This document shows positions 34,666 through 44,898 of a stretch of 64,000 bases of DNA, piece after piece. This stretch comes from Acidisoma sp. PAMC 29798. Lineage in GTDB: Bacteria; Pseudomonadota; Alphaproteobacteria; Acetobacterales; Acetobacteraceae. A program made the translations under genes and the position numbers. Position 1 is the stretch's first letter; each line of letters starts with the position of its first letter. The stretch covers positions 3,839,001-3,903,000 of the forward strand of contig NZ_CP126994.1 in assembly GCF_030252425.1 (NCBI RefSeq), in the 5' to 3' direction. Under the pieces are notes generated by a model. That model searched no databases. It was given only the letters and a program-made list of their open reading frames with translations, and was not told the DNA's origin.

Positions 34666-37600
34666 TGCACGAGCGGACACTGGAAGGTCTGCAAGACATG
34701 CCAATACAACGGCGTCATGGCCGAGTCCGTCTCGATCGCGAAGGTTGCCTGCCGGGTGCCGGAGCGGAAGGTAGCGAAGAAATGGGTCGGGCCATTGCCC
34801 CGCTCCAACCGTGCTTGGCTGAACAGGCGGAAGATCGCCCAAGGGCCTTCCTCGACCAAAGGCGACGGCGGTGGCGGCGTATAGGTCAGGCTGACATTGC
34901 TCAGCCCGTCCTGCGGCCAGGTGACGCTGGTTGTATTCACGGCATCCGCCTGCCAGGAAACGTCGGACGATCCCAATGACAGCACAACCGCTTTTGACAA
35001 CGGATCGATCGACACCGGTTTGATGGTGAAATGCATGGACGGGAAATCGCCGCCGGTCGGGAAATAGAGTTCGCGAATCGTCACCGCCTGTTGGAAAGGC
35101 GCGATCTGCGCATCCGTGATGGGCGGCGCGACGCCGCCCACACCCTGGGCATGCCAAACGCTGCCCGTGGTATTCACATAAGGCTGCAACTGCGTCTTAA
35201 AATAGGTGTCCAAAACGCCACCGGGCGCAAAGAGTTTCGTGAAGCTCGCAAGCGGCGCCTCGCTGCGGGCCCGCGGATTGAAGGGATAATGCCCATCGAC
35301 CACCGCATGGCACAGTTTTGACGGGCCATCCATGCTGACGAAGGCCGTCGCTGCGGCCTGATGCGCGTCGCCTGCCAATGTGGTGGTGCCGCTGACGGCG
35401 ATCTGACGCAACCAGCGTGCAACCGGCTGCGGCTGACGATCCGCCTCGGCCAAAAGCAGCTGCGCGGGATCCTGGCTGTTTTGCAAAACGCCCGATGGGC
35501 TTGTGGAATTCGGCAACTGCGCCATTTCGTTCTGCAACTGATTAAGCAGATGGAAGACGTCGGTGATGGGGCCTGCCTGGCCGGTCGGACCCGTGAAATC
35601 CACCAAGGGCTCGTAGTGATCGTCGATCTCATGGCCGAGCGGCGGTGGCGGCACGGTGGCGGCGGCGGCCGTCGGTGCCAGAATCGCACTCAACCGGCTT
35701 GCCTGCGCATCCGGCTTGGTCTTCGGGGTTTGCGCCGTCATCTGCGCAGCCGCATGGGCCGGTGTGAGTTGATGCGTCATGGACACAAGCAGATCGCGCA
35801 TCGGCGATTGCGGTGACGCCATCACATACAGCTTCTGCACCGTGTCCATATGATCATGGAAGGGCGCGATGCCGATATCGTTCAACATCGCATCCCAACG
35901 CTGCTCATAATCCTTCGCGTAGAGGGATATCACGCCTTGTTCGATGGATTGCACGGCCTGATCACCGGTCGGCTGGACATCGGCATTCGCCTGGGGTCCC
36001 AAGACCCAACGCTCGTTGGACACCTGCTTCGCGGCAGGCGCCAGCGCCGGCAGCAAAATCGCTTGAAACCCCTGCGCCGTGTAGAAGCCGGGGATGCTAT
36101 CGGTCAGTGGCCGGCCCGAAACACGCACGAATAACTGGTTTGCCGTCGCACTGCCCAAGGCGCTGGCGGGACTCCAGGCCGGCACATCGGCCGCCGAGGC
36201 GGTCGGGCGGATTCGACTATAGACGCGCTCCGCAGGGGACATGCGGCTGAAGGCGCTGCGTGCTTCCCGCACCAGGGCGCCATCAAGCGGCACATCCGGC
36301 AGCGGGCTCGCGAGCAGATCGCTCAGATGCCGCATCAGGGCATCGCGCGCCGGCTGCATATCGGGACCAGGATAGTGGATTGACCAATCAAGCTGCATCC
36401 AGTCCTTGACAAGACTTGTGTCGAGCGGCCCGTCGTTACCAAGCATCAAATAGACGCGCGTGGCTTCGTAGAGGAAGACCGGCTGATCGAGATGGCTGCG
36501 CATCTGGCCTTCCAGGCGCCAGATCAAGCGCGGCAAAAACACCTGTTCCAGCGCATGCTGATAGGCGAGCCGATCGGTCTCGATCAGCTTGCCGCCCTGG
36601 CCGAGGCCGAACAGGCTGCCGACGCCGCGCGGCGTCACATCGCCGGGGCGCGGCAAGGCTTCCGCCGCATCCAGCACCGGCAGGATGCGGGGCAGATCAT
36701 CATCCGCCACGGGATCGAGCGGCACGCTCGCCAAAGTCTGGCGGTAGGTATCGATTGCGGTCTGGTCGCGCTGGATGGCGGCGCTATTGGCGGCCTCCTC
36801 GCGCCACAGCAACAGACACAGCACCAGGGTCACCACGCCGATGGTGGAAAAACCGGTCCAGCGGCGCAGCCGGCGGCGACGGCGCGCGGCAGGGTCGAAG
36901 GTGACCAGCAAGGCCTCCCCCAAGATCACCTCGCGCAGCGTGCGCCCAATGAAATAGGCCCGACCGACGACCGGGCGCAGATCGGGCGCGCGCTTCTGAT
37001 CAACCTCGAAGGTGCGGGCGAGCATGCCGGTCAATCGATCGATCGGCGTGCCTTCCTGCGTGCCGGAGGTCAGATACACGCCCCGCAAAAGTGGCGCCGG
37101 ATCCAGCTTGGAGCCGCCGAAAGCGGCTTGCAGGAACTCGGTCAGCGGCGCTTCAAGGCTCGCGATCTGCAGCGGAAAGCTGGCGATCGAGACGCGACGG
37201 TCGGGGCTGCGTTCGGCCTGCAAACGCTCGAACAGGCGTGAATCCAGCCGGTCGAGCAGTAAGCGGAATTCCGGGCGGAAGGCCTCCACACCCTGCGACA
37301 ACGGGAAGGTCATGCCCCAGACTTGCTGACGCGCTTGCTGATCGAGATCATCGAAGAATTCGGTGAAGCCCGCGATGCGGTCGGCCTTGCTGAAGACGGC
37401 ATAGATGGGCAAGCGAATCTTTAGCCTGTCGGAAACTTCCTTGATACGACTACGAATTGCCAGCGCATGGCTCATGCGCTCGGCCGCCGGCACGGTTCCG
37501 ACATCGGCGAGGGAAATCACCACCAGGATGCCGTTCAGCGGCTGGCGCGGGCGGGTGCGGCGCAGCAGATCGAGGAAGGCGAGCCAGCCGGCCCGATCGA

Positions 37601-38210
37601 CCGATTGGTCAGAATCCTGGGTCGTATAGCGGCCGGCGGTGTCGATCAGCACCGCCTCATCGGCAAACCACCAGTCACAGAGCCGCGTGCCGCCAACGCC
37701 TGCGACAGACCCCGCAGACATGCCGCCGGTGCCGTCGGGCTGGGCGAGCGGAAATTGCAAACCGCATTGCGTCAGCGCGGTCGTCTTGCCGGCGCCGGGC
37801 GGCCCGATCATCAGGAACCAAGGCTGCTCATACAGGTAACCGCGATGGCCCCGCGCCTTGCGCAGCAGGGTCAGGGACTGGCGCAGACGGTCGCGCAATC
37901 GCGCCGCCTCCTCCGTCGTCTCTGCCTGGCTGGCGCGACGACCCTTCGTCCCTGGCCCCTCGGGGTTCGCCTCAGCCACGCCGGCCGCCAGCGCCCCGTC
38001 CCGCCGGCGGCGACGCCAGCTCAACACACCATTCACCGCTGCCCAGATGAGCACGAAGCCCGCAATCAGCAGCCCTCGTGCCAAGGGACCCTGAAGGCCT
38101 GGAATCAGCGGCCCAAGATACCAGACGAGCGCGCTGCCGATCGCGAGCCCCACGAAGCTCACGCCCCAGCGGCTGCCGAACATCATCAGCAGTCCCTCAA
38201 GGCTCATCAT
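34662..38210 (-). CDS. tssM: T6SS membrane complex protein TssM (IcmF/ImpL)
   Basis: Large inner-membrane protein spanning the envelope with TssL and, where present, TssJ. Length 1182. Transmembrane segments lie near 10-30 and 42-60, with a third around residue 455 (TGFSTIGVVTLVLCLLLW). Between them is the NTPase-like domain with Walker A MIGPPGAGKTTAL near residue 133. The long C-terminal part is periplasmic. Tandem ATGs at 38210 and 38207 overlap the tssL stop. The Walker A is intact, which not all TssM have. Confidence 0.95.
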   Translation of the reverse strand: MMSLEGLLMMFGSRWGVSFVGLAIGSALVWYLGPLIPGLQGPLARGLLIAGFVLIWAAVNGVLSWRRRRRDGALAAGVAEANPEGPGTKGRRASQAETTEEAARLRDRLRQSLTLLRKARGHRGYLYEQPWFLMIGPPGAGKTTALTQCGLQFPLAQPDGTGGMSAGSVAGVGGTRLCDWWFADEAVLIDTAGRYTTQDSDQSVDRAGWLAFLDLLRRTRPRQPLNGILVVISLADVGTVPAAERMSHALAIRSRIKEVSDRLKIRLPIYAVFSKADRIAGFTEFFDDLDQQARQQVWGMTFPLSQGVEAFRPEFRLLLDRLDSRLFERLQAERSPDRRVSIASFPLQIASLEAPLTEFLQAAFGGSKLDPAPLLRGVYLTSGTQEGTPIDRLTGMLARTFEVDQKRAPDLRPVVGRAYFIGRTLREVILGEALLVTFDPAARRRRRLRRWTGFSTIGVVTLVLCLLLWREEAANSAAIQRDQTAIDTYRQTLASVPLDPVADDDLPRILPVLDAAEALPRPGDVTPRGVGSLFGLGQGGKLIETDRLAYQHALEQVFLPRLIWRLEGQMRSHLDQPVFLYEATRVYLMLGNDGPLDTSLVKDWMQLDWSIHYPGPDMQPARDALMRHLSDLLASPLPDVPLDGALVREARSAFSRMSPAERVYSRIRPTASAADVPAWSPASALGSATANQLFVRVSGRPLTDSIPGFYTAQGFQAILLPALAPAAKQVSNERWVLGPQANADVQPTGDQAVQSIEQGVISLYAKDYEQRWDAMLNDIGIAPFHDHMDTVQKLYVMASPQSPMRDLLVSMTHQLTPAHAAAQMTAQTPKTKPDAQASRLSAILAPTAAAATVPPPPLGHEIDDHYEPLVDFTGPTGQAGPITDVFHLLNQLQNEMAQLPNSTSPSGVLQNSQDPAQLLLAEADRQPQPVARWLRQIAVSGTTTLAGDAHQAAATAFVSMDGPSKLCHAVVDGHYPFNPRARSEAPLASFTKLFAPGGVLDTYFKTQLQPYVNTTGSVWHAQGVGGVAPPITDAQIAPFQQAVTIRELYFPTGGDFPSMHFTIKPVSIDPLSKAVVLSLGSSDVSWQADAVNTTSVTWPQDGLSNVSLTYTPPPPSPLVEEGPWAIFRLFSQARLERGNGPTHFFATFRSGTRQATFAIETDSAMTPLYWHVLQTFQCPLVQ

Positions 38211-39589
38211 GGTGTGGCGCCCGGTTGATGAAGCACCACTTCGATGCGGCGGTTCTGCTCCCGCCCCTCCGGCGTGTCATTGGGAGCGATGGGATCGGCA
38301 TCCGCGCGTCCCTCAGCGTCGATCTGGACCTTCGGGCCGGCGGTTCCGGCAATGACGCTCGCCGCCGCCTGCGCCCGTGCCGTGGACAGCTGGAAATTCG
38401 ACGGAAAGCGGATGGTGTGGATCGGCTGGTTATCCGTATAGCCCACCACCTGAACAGCACCCGGCCGCGCTGCGAGGGCGGCGCCGATGCGTTGCAGAAG
38501 CCCCTGGAACTGCGCCTCCACCGTCGCGCTGCCGGAGGCGAACATGCCACGGTTGTTGATGCGGACGATGGGCACCGCATCCGTGCCGACCACGTTGACC
38601 AGTCCCTGCTTGATTTCGGGTTGCAGGAACCCGCTGAGCGCGCTGATCGCGCTGGTCGGCGGCGGTGGCACCGTCGGCACCGGCGCGGGCGGCATATCGC
38701 GCTTGATCAGGGGCAGATGGCCGGGCGGCAGCGTCAGCCCCGAGGCAAACAGACGATCGGACTGGCCCGCCAATCCGAACGCCGCCCAGGCATAGACGAG
38801 ACCGATCAGCCCGAGACCAATCAGGGCCGCAAGCCACAGCGGAATCACGAAGCGATGGCGCGTGTACGGCGCGGCCACGCCCTGCCAATGCGGCGACAGC
38901 GCGGGTTCCGTCGGCGCGTGGTTGCGCATGATGAGAACGTAGGTTTCCTCGCGCACACGATCGAGTTCCGCCGGCCCGCGCGGCGAAAGCCGGTATCGGC
39001 CCTGCATACCGAGCGACATGCACAGATACATCAGCTCCAAAACATGGAGGAACTTGCCTGGGTTTTGCCGAAGCTGAGCCAGCAGATCGAAGAAGCGCTC
39101 GCCCGAGCGCACTTCCTGATGAAAGGTCGACACGAGGGACGCATCGGCCCAGGCGCCTCGGCTACCCCAGGGCGTTGCTTGCACAACGTCGTCAAGACTG
39201 GCGCATAGCGCGTAATGGGCCGGGCGAAGCTGTTCCATCGGCAGGTTCTGGCGACGCATGGTCTGCTCGAAACGGCGCAGTTCCTGAACCGCATGCTCGC
39301 GTAACATGCGCGGCTCCGGCACAGAAAACGCGTTGCGCAGTCGCCCAAGCAGGCTGAGGCAACCGGCCGCCGCCGAAACCAGTGGCGAGCCCGCGCCTTC
39401 CGGCAGATCGGCGAAGCGCATGCCGGGTTCGCCCTGCCGCAGATCCGACGTGGCGGCGGGCTGCGCGACTTCGACCGGCGCCAGAAGCGGATCGGGAATG
39501 GCGACACCCGGCGCGAGACGACCGCCCGGAATCACCCGGATGATCGTCCGTTCGTTGTCATCTGTCTCGGAGAAGGGATTGTCGCTCAT
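38207..39589 (-). CDS. tssL: T6SS protein TssL with C-terminal OmpA peptidoglycan-binding domain
   Basis: TssL (DotU/ImpK) forms the inner-membrane base with TssM. The 460 residues contain a proline-rich N-terminus, the DotU domain (about 65-240, with RFEQTMRRQNLP and LDDVVQATPWG), one transmembrane helix (about 248-270) and an OmpA-like domain (about 340-455: VQVVGYTDNQP, FNLSTARAQ-like sequence and NRRIEVVL). The OmpA part should anchor the complex to peptidoglycan. With no tssJ in the locus, this fusion may replace the outer-membrane lipoprotein link. It overlaps tssM and starts 7 bp after tssK. Confidence 0.94.
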   Translation of the reverse strand: MSDNPFSETDDNERTIIRVIPGGRLAPGVAIPDPLLAPVEVAQPAATSDLRQGEPGMRFADLPEGAGSPLVSAAAGCLSLLGRLRNAFSVPEPRMLREHAVQELRRFEQTMRRQNLPMEQLRPAHYALCASLDDVVQATPWGSRGAWADASLVSTFHQEVRSGERFFDLLAQLRQNPGKFLHVLELMYLCMSLGMQGRYRLSPRGPAELDRVREETYVLIMRNHAPTEPALSPHWQGVAAPYTRHRFVIPLWLAALIGLGLIGLVYAWAAFGLAGQSDRLFASGLTLPPGHLPLIKRDMPPAPVPTVPPPPTSAISALSGFLQPEIKQGLVNVVGTDAVPIVRINNRGMFASGSATVEAQFQGLLQRIGAALAARPGAVQVVGYTDNQPIHTIRFPSNFQLSTARAQAAASVIAGTAGPKVQIDAEGRADADPIAPNDTPEGREQNRRIEVVLHQPGATP

Positions 39590-39596
39590 GGCGCCA

Positions 39597-40925
39597 TCAA
39601 CTCCGTATTGCCCAAAGCTCGATGGTCAGACCGGGATAGTCGCCCGAGACATGCACGGCGAAGCCGCCGGAGGCTTGCATCTGCTGCCAATGCGGCGAGT
39701 TGCGATCGAGTTCGAAATAGGATGCACCGGCGTAGAACGGCATCTGGCGCGGCGCCACCGGCAAGGCGCGCAGCGCGATGCCCGGCAGTGCCACATTCAC
39801 CAATTCGCGAATATGCTCGACGGCACCGATCTTGGCGGTCGAGGGAAACAGGCGACGCAGCGATTCCGTCGGCATCTCCGCCTGCACGGCGAGGACGAAG
39901 TTCGCCGCCGTCAGCAGGCTGCGATCGGTGATGGCGCCGACGCGAACGCCATGGCGGCGTTCCTGCAGGGGGATCATGATCGCCGTCTGCTCCAGCACCG
40001 CGGACAGCGAGCGCCGGATATCGGAGACGACGGGCGCGAAGGAGCGTTGCAGATCCTCATGACGATAGGCCGCGTACGTGCCGGGCCGGCGACGCGGATC
40101 GGTAAAGGTCGCGAGTTCCCCGGCCATCTGCAACAAAGTCCGATACAGATCCTCGGGATGCAGGTTTCCGGCATCGGCATAATGCGCCATCATGACCTGC
40201 CAACCATTCACCGCCTGCAACAGTAGGAAGTCGGCGATCTCGGCGCTGCCCTTATGGCCCGGCGCGGTCAATCTGGCGGCCACCGCCTCGCCCCGTTGAT
40301 TGAGCATGCCCGCCAGCTCGACACAGAGCGCCGACAGGGGTTGCACGGCCGAACAATTCAGGGCGGGCGGAATCCAGCGCGGATCGAGCACCACGCGACG
40401 ATCCGGCATCACTTCGGTGATGCGCGCGATCGGCAAACACAGATAGCCCTCGCGGTCATCGGTTTCGAGCATATAGCGCAGACGCAATCGCCCGATTTGC
40501 AACTCGGCGGGCTGCGGCGCGCCGGACTGGGTATCATAGGCTTCGAAGGTGCGAGGCCGATAGCGCCCTTCATCGCGCGTGGCCGTCGCCATTTCCTGCG
40601 CGCCTGACTGGCGGATTGGTAAGGCCAGATAGAGCAGCACATTGCGCGCCGTTTCCGGCACATCGAGCGGCGGAGGCAGATCGGCCTCACCGGGGATCGA
40701 GAAAGGCGTGCCATCCTCGAACAGCCCCGCCGCGGAATCGATTGCGAACCGTCCCGCATTCAGCAAATCGCGCGCGATCGCTAAGCTGCTCACGCCCCAG
40801 GGATGGGTGCGCAAGAAGGCGATGCTGCCGCGCAACTGCGTTTCCGTCCAGCGATCCTGTTGCTGGAAATGCTGCGCCCGGAGGAACATGCCTTCCTGCC
40901 ATGCGACGCGATTGGTCCAACTCAC
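39597..40925 (-). CDS. tssK: T6SS baseplate protein TssK (ImpJ)
   Basis: Trimeric baseplate component that connects the TssEFG wedges to the membrane complex. The 442 residues start VAWQEGMFLRAQHFQQQDRW, the signature TssK N-terminus. Motifs FEAYDTQSGAPQPAELQIGRLRLRY (in parts) and a C-terminal domain ending YPGLTIELWAI follow. It is in an operon between fha (39-bp gap) and tssL (7-bp gap). The 39-bp spacing is one of the larger gaps inside this operon. Confidence 0.94.
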   Translation of the reverse strand: MSWTNRVAWQEGMFLRAQHFQQQDRWTETQLRGSIAFLRTHPWGVSSLAIARDLLNAGRFAIDSAAGLFEDGTPFSIPGEADLPPPLDVPETARNVLLYLALPIRQSGAQEMATATRDEGRYRPRTFEAYDTQSGAPQPAELQIGRLRLRYMLETDDREGYLCLPIARITEVMPDRRVVLDPRWIPPALNCSAVQPLSALCVELAGMLNQRGEAVAARLTAPGHKGSAEIADFLLLQAVNGWQVMMAHYADAGNLHPEDLYRTLLQMAGELATFTDPRRRPGTYAAYRHEDLQRSFAPVVSDIRRSLSAVLEQTAIMIPLQERRHGVRVGAITDRSLLTAANFVLAVQAEMPTESLRRLFPSTAKIGAVEHIRELVNVALPGIALRALPVAPRQMPFYAGASYFELDRNSPHWQQMQASGGFAVHVSGDYPGLTIELWAIRS

Positions 40926-40964
40926 GACGTCTCTCCCGATGGGTTTCTTGGCGAGATGATGCGA

Positions 40965-42326
40965 TCAGCCAAAACGGTCCGCCTTCTCACGAGTTTCCCC
41001 GTCCTGGCTCGCCTGAGCCTCCGACATCACGCGCTCATAGGACCGCGCGAAGGCCTTGCCGAAGATGCTGTCGAAATCATCCGTCAAAGCCGCGAGGATG
41101 TTTTCATGATGCTGCTCGAAGGTGGTCCAGGCGCGCGCGCGGCGCATCGTCGGGATCACGTCGGTCCTTTGGCCACCACTCGCGTCCATCAAACGCTGCG
41201 GATCATATTGGGCAAGCAAATCGCGCACCGCATCCCGCATGGCGGTCATCATCGCGACCTCATGCAGCCGCATATCCAGAAGCGCATCCGCGACCGCGGC
41301 CTCCGGCGTCAGATCGCTGCGACGACCGATATTCAGCAACGCCGCGAGCGCATCTTCGTCATCGGTCGCGAATTTGAGTGGATTGTTGCCACTCGCGCGG
41401 ATCATCGTCTGTTCGATGCGGAACTCGCCCTTGATCGAGGCACGGGCGATCATGATCCGCCGCAAGCCGTGCACCATGGCGCGAAAAGCGGCGCCAAGGT
41501 CGCGCAGCGTGCCCGCGGAGCCACCGGCCAGCACCACACCCGGCGGCAGCGTGACACCGGCGCCCTGCAGGAAGGCGGCAATGGCCGCATCGGCATCGGT
41601 ATTCAGCTCAACGGGTTCCGCCACGACCACGGGCGCTTCCGGTTCCACCGGCGCCTGTATCGGGACCTCGATCGGCGCCATGGGCGCGGGCGATGGCGAT
41701 GGCGCCAGTGGCGGGCCGCCTTCCTCATCCCAATCGCGCGGAAGCAAATCGGCCGCCGCTGCCGGCGCGCGATAGGCGGCGTCGAGAAAGCCCCGATCCT
41801 CGATGACGGGATCGGCACTCAACTCCGCCTCACCCACGGCGAGCGGATCATAATGCGCCGCGAGGCCGATCGGCGTGTTGACCGCTAAACCAAGCGGATC
41901 GAGCGGCGCCGCCGCGAAGGGATCACCGATCAGCCGATCCTCCGCATAGGTCGTGGCATCGGCCCGCGCGCCTTCATGCGCGGTTGCTGGCGCATAGAGC
42001 GGCACTTCGGCCGCGCCCTGCATCGAGACTTCGATCTCGTACGAGCCGAGCAGAATGCGGTCACCGTCCCGCAAACCGCGCGGCTTGCCACGGATCGGTT
42101 CGATCTCATGATTGAGATAGCTGCCGTTGGTGCTGGTATCGATGATTTGCCAACCGGTGGTGCCGAGGCTCACCACGAAATGCCGCTTGGACAGAAAGCG
42201 GTCCGGATCTGGAAGCACCCAATCATTCTTGGGATCGCGGCCGACCGAAAACTCTCCGCCTGCAATGTGCCGAGTCTCCGGTGACACACCTTCGGGGCAG
42301 CGTAGAACGGTCAAAGTCAGCGTCAT
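40965..42326 (-). CDS. fha: T6SS FHA-domain protein (Fha/ImpI, TagH-like)
   Basis: Phosphothreonine-binding scaffold that, when phosphorylated by PpkA, promotes T6SS assembly. The FHA domain covers about residues 15-95 with the core GRDPKNDWVLPD, SKRHFVV and DTSTNGSYLNHE. A long acidic/proline-rich linker leads to a C-terminal domain (about 270-430) with ALNIGRRSDLTPEAAVADALLDM in parts and DFDSIFGKAFARSYE. Length 453. It starts immediately at the stop of the upstream DUF6931-like gene. Confidence 0.92.
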   Translation of the reverse strand: MTLTLTVLRCPEGVSPETRHIAGGEFSVGRDPKNDWVLPDPDRFLSKRHFVVSLGTTGWQIIDTSTNGSYLNHEIEPIRGKPRGLRDGDRILLGSYEIEVSMQGAAEVPLYAPATAHEGARADATTYAEDRLIGDPFAAAPLDPLGLAVNTPIGLAAHYDPLAVGEAELSADPVIEDRGFLDAAYRAPAAAADLLPRDWDEEGGPPLAPSPSPAPMAPIEVPIQAPVEPEAPVVVAEPVELNTDADAAIAAFLQGAGVTLPPGVVLAGGSAGTLRDLGAAFRAMVHGLRRIMIARASIKGEFRIEQTMIRASGNNPLKFATDDEDALAALLNIGRRSDLTPEAAVADALLDMRLHEVAMMTAMRDAVRDLLAQYDPQRLMDASGGQRTDVIPTMRRARAWTTFEQHHENILAALTDDFDSIFGKAFARSYERVMSEAQASQDGETREKADRFG

Positions 42327-42944
42327 CTAAGCCTCGTTCGCCGGTGGCAAATGCCCGGCGCCTCCCTGGTCGATATCGCGCGCGCTTTCGAGGAAATGAT
42401 GCAGCCGGAGTGGCCGCCCCTGGGGCGCACCCCGAAAGCTCGCCATACGCACTGCGTTCTCCACGGTCTGACTGAGTTGCGCCGCCGCGGCGGTTGCAGG
42501 CATCGACAGCGTCGCCTCAGCTCCCGACCAAAAGACCGCGAGGCCCGCCAGGGCTTCCGCCGATTGAAACTGCGCGCGGCGCGCGGCGGCATAGGCCCGT
42601 GCCCGATGCGCGCTCGTCGGATCACGCACCCAGGCCTCCGCCGCCTCGCCCGCCGCGATATCGGCGGGAAGCCGTCCCTCCGCCGTCACGGCATGGCGCG
42701 CACAGCGGCAGGCCCACCACACCGCCTCACGCGGCGGCAAAGCATGGGCCGCGAGACAGAGGGCGGCGTCGGCGAGATCGGCCCGTTCAAGCCGTCGCAG
42801 AAGCACAGCCGAACCCGGATGATCCGTGATCAGCGGTGACATATCATCAAGTTTGAGCTTCAACCTGATCCAATCGGGCGACATCGACCGTAGCTTGCCG
42901 ACCGGAGGCGCGCTCTCAACTGTGGATATCGCAGCGGACATCAT
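42327..42944 (-). CDS. T6SS-associated DUF6931-like protein
   Basis: The 205-residue, helix-rich protein has no signal peptide or membrane helix. It contains LPPREAVWWACRCARH near residue 70, a motif I associate with the DUF6931 family of T6SS loci; this name is from memory. The gene overlaps the vgrG stop by 4 bp and ends exactly at the fha start, so it is tightly built into the operon. Position between the spike protein and the Fha scaffold suggests a role in loading or regulation, which is inference. Confidence 0.7.
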   Translation of the reverse strand: MMSAAISTVESAPPVGKLRSMSPDWIRLKLKLDDMSPLITDHPGSAVLLRRLERADLADAALCLAAHALPPREAVWWACRCARHAVTAEGRLPADIAAGEAAEAWVRDPTSAHRARAYAAARRAQFQSAEALAGLAVFWSGAEATLSMPATAAAAQLSQTVENAVRMASFRGAPQGRPLRLHHFLESARDIDQGGAGHLPPANEA

Positions 42945-44896
42945 GCGTCCGTCGCGGCAGTGACGGTGGCATCGACGATCGCATCCTCCACCGCAACCTC
43001 CTCCGGACTCGGAATGACGGGCACGGTCGAAAAGATGTCCGGCGCATCCATCAGGATCATGCCGGCGGCCGTGGTCGTCACGATCCCCTCGGATTGCAGA
43101 TCGATGATCGGCGAGGTGACCGATACCGCCGCATCGCCCACCATCCCAATCATCACGCCATTGATCCTGATACCCGTCGGCGTCATCGAAATGACGTTCG
43201 CACCGACCCGCAGCGTCAGTGCGACCGCCGCTTCGATGGTGACTTCGCCGGTTTCGCTGGTCAGACTGTGATTGCGCGTCACCACCACGGTTTCGTCGCG
43301 CTCCACGATCACGGAACGATCGCGGCCGACGGTCAGCTTCTGATCCTGCTCGACCTCGGTCGTCATCTGCTTCTGCGCATGCATGAAGAGCAGCTCATCG
43401 CCCTTGCGATCGTCAAAAGACAGTTCCGAATAGTCCTGCGTTCCGCCGTGTAAAGTGGAACGACTGCGAAAGCCTTGTCGCGTCTGCTCCTCCGGGATCG
43501 CGAAGACCGGCCGGAAGTTTTGATTGTAGAAGGACCCAACCACAACAGGTGAATCGGGATCGCCATCCATGAAGGACACCGCAACCTCCCCCCCAACGCG
43601 AGGGAGATGCTGCCAACCCCAGGTATTGCCAGACCAGGGCTGCATCACCCGCACCCAGGTGGCCATATCCGCCACGGTATCCTTTCGGCGATCGAACAGC
43701 AGCCGCACTTTGATGCGGCCCAACGAGTCCGCATGAATCTCTTCGCCCTCATTGCCAAGAACGACGGCCGAAAAAATGCCCGCCATCACCGGGCGACTAT
43801 TGCGCGCCGGTTCCCGCCAAGGCGTTTTCTGCAAGAAGGCGACGAAGTCGTTCTGATAATGCGGCTGTGTACCGCCGCCGATCCAGGTGTCATCCGTGGC
43901 ATCATGCGTGACCGACCGCAACGCATAGTCGATGCCTTCGGCTTCGGTGAACGGGTCTTTGGCCAGCGTGAAGCGACGGCCGGGACAGAATTCAGGATCA
44001 TAGCCATGGCCATGCCGGAGGGACGACATGGCTTCGGAGGACTCAATCCCGAAGCGCGCCCGATCACCCGCGATCTGGTTGTCCCGCGTCAGAGCGGGCC
44101 AATTGAAGATATTCCGCGTTCCTGATCCCGCGATCGGCAAGGTTGTCGTCTGTTGGCCATAGATCGGCGCGGAAGGCCGCGTCGGATCGTAGTCCTGGAG
44201 CATGACCTCACCCGACGCCGTGCCCTGGCTTTCACTCCACTCATCGAAGACGTCGATGTTATTGCCAGCATGAATGACCCAATGCAGCGGGTCCGACACG
44301 GGTTTGAACGACTCGTTGCGGTCCGTGACGATCAGCGTATGGGTCGACTTGGTATGTTCGAAGACATAGAACCACCCACTTTCCCGCATCAAACGCTGCG
44401 CGAAATCGAGATAGGTTTCGTTATACTGTGTGGTATATTCGCGAACCGGCTTTGCACCATAGATACGAAACTCGACCGGGCTGACATTATGCTCAGCGAA
44501 CAAGGTCTGCAGAATTTCCTGCGCGGTCTTGTTTTGGAAGATGCGACAATCCTCCGACTGGCTCAGGAACCATAGGCGCGGCCGGATCTCCAACCGGTAG
44601 AGCCAGCGCGATCGCTGCGCCATGCCCACGGCACTCATGCTATAGACGATACCGTTAAAATACCTGTCCGCATGCGGAAGCTTGCGAATCGTCAAGCCGA
44701 TGGACTGATAGACCAGCTCGCTCGGCTGAATGGCCCGCTCGGTCGACACCACGGTGAGCGTGATCTCGAAGGGTTTGCTGATTTCCTCATGCGCATGCAA
44801 ACCCACGCCATGCAAAGTGCTCTGCTGGATAGGCAAGGTGTCATCACCCAGCGGAGATGTCAGCAACAGAAGCGGTTGGAGCTGTCCGCCGGACAT
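42941..44896 (-). CDS. vgrG: T6SS spike protein VgrG (TssI)
   Basis: Trimeric gp27/gp5-like spike at the tip of the Hcp tube. The 651 residues contain the gp27-like part (about 1-370, with HEEISKPFEITL and YNETYLDFAQRLMRESGWFY in two parts), the gp5 OB-fold (about 400-470, with GRIKVRLLFDRR and WVRVMQPWSGNTWGWQHLPRVG in parts), then a needle with regular Val/Thr repeats. The end past the needle is a short hydrophobic/acidic tail without an enzyme fold. GAGGAGG lies just before the ATG at 44896, fixing the start. No PAAR or adaptor gene follows. Confidence 0.95.
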   Translation of the reverse strand: MSGGQLQPLLLLTSPLGDDTLPIQQSTLHGVGLHAHEEISKPFEITLTVVSTERAIQPSELVYQSIGLTIRKLPHADRYFNGIVYSMSAVGMAQRSRWLYRLEIRPRLWFLSQSEDCRIFQNKTAQEILQTLFAEHNVSPVEFRIYGAKPVREYTTQYNETYLDFAQRLMRESGWFYVFEHTKSTHTLIVTDRNESFKPVSDPLHWVIHAGNNIDVFDEWSESQGTASGEVMLQDYDPTRPSAPIYGQQTTTLPIAGSGTRNIFNWPALTRDNQIAGDRARFGIESSEAMSSLRHGHGYDPEFCPGRRFTLAKDPFTEAEGIDYALRSVTHDATDDTWIGGGTQPHYQNDFVAFLQKTPWREPARNSRPVMAGIFSAVVLGNEGEEIHADSLGRIKVRLLFDRRKDTVADMATWVRVMQPWSGNTWGWQHLPRVGGEVAVSFMDGDPDSPVVVGSFYNQNFRPVFAIPEEQTRQGFRSRSTLHGGTQDYSELSFDDRKGDELLFMHAQKQMTTEVEQDQKLTVGRDRSVIVERDETVVVTRNHSLTSETGEVTIEAAVALTLRVGANVISMTPTGIRINGVMIGMVGDAAVSVTSPIIDLQSEGIVTTTAAGMILMDAPDIFSTVPVIPSPEEVAVEDAIVDATVTAATDA

Positions 44897-44898
44897 GA

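Noticed and set aside
42941-43160. VgrG C-terminal extension as an effector domain
   Set aside because: Only a short stretch of hydrophobic and acidic residues after the needle repeats, without any catalytic motif.
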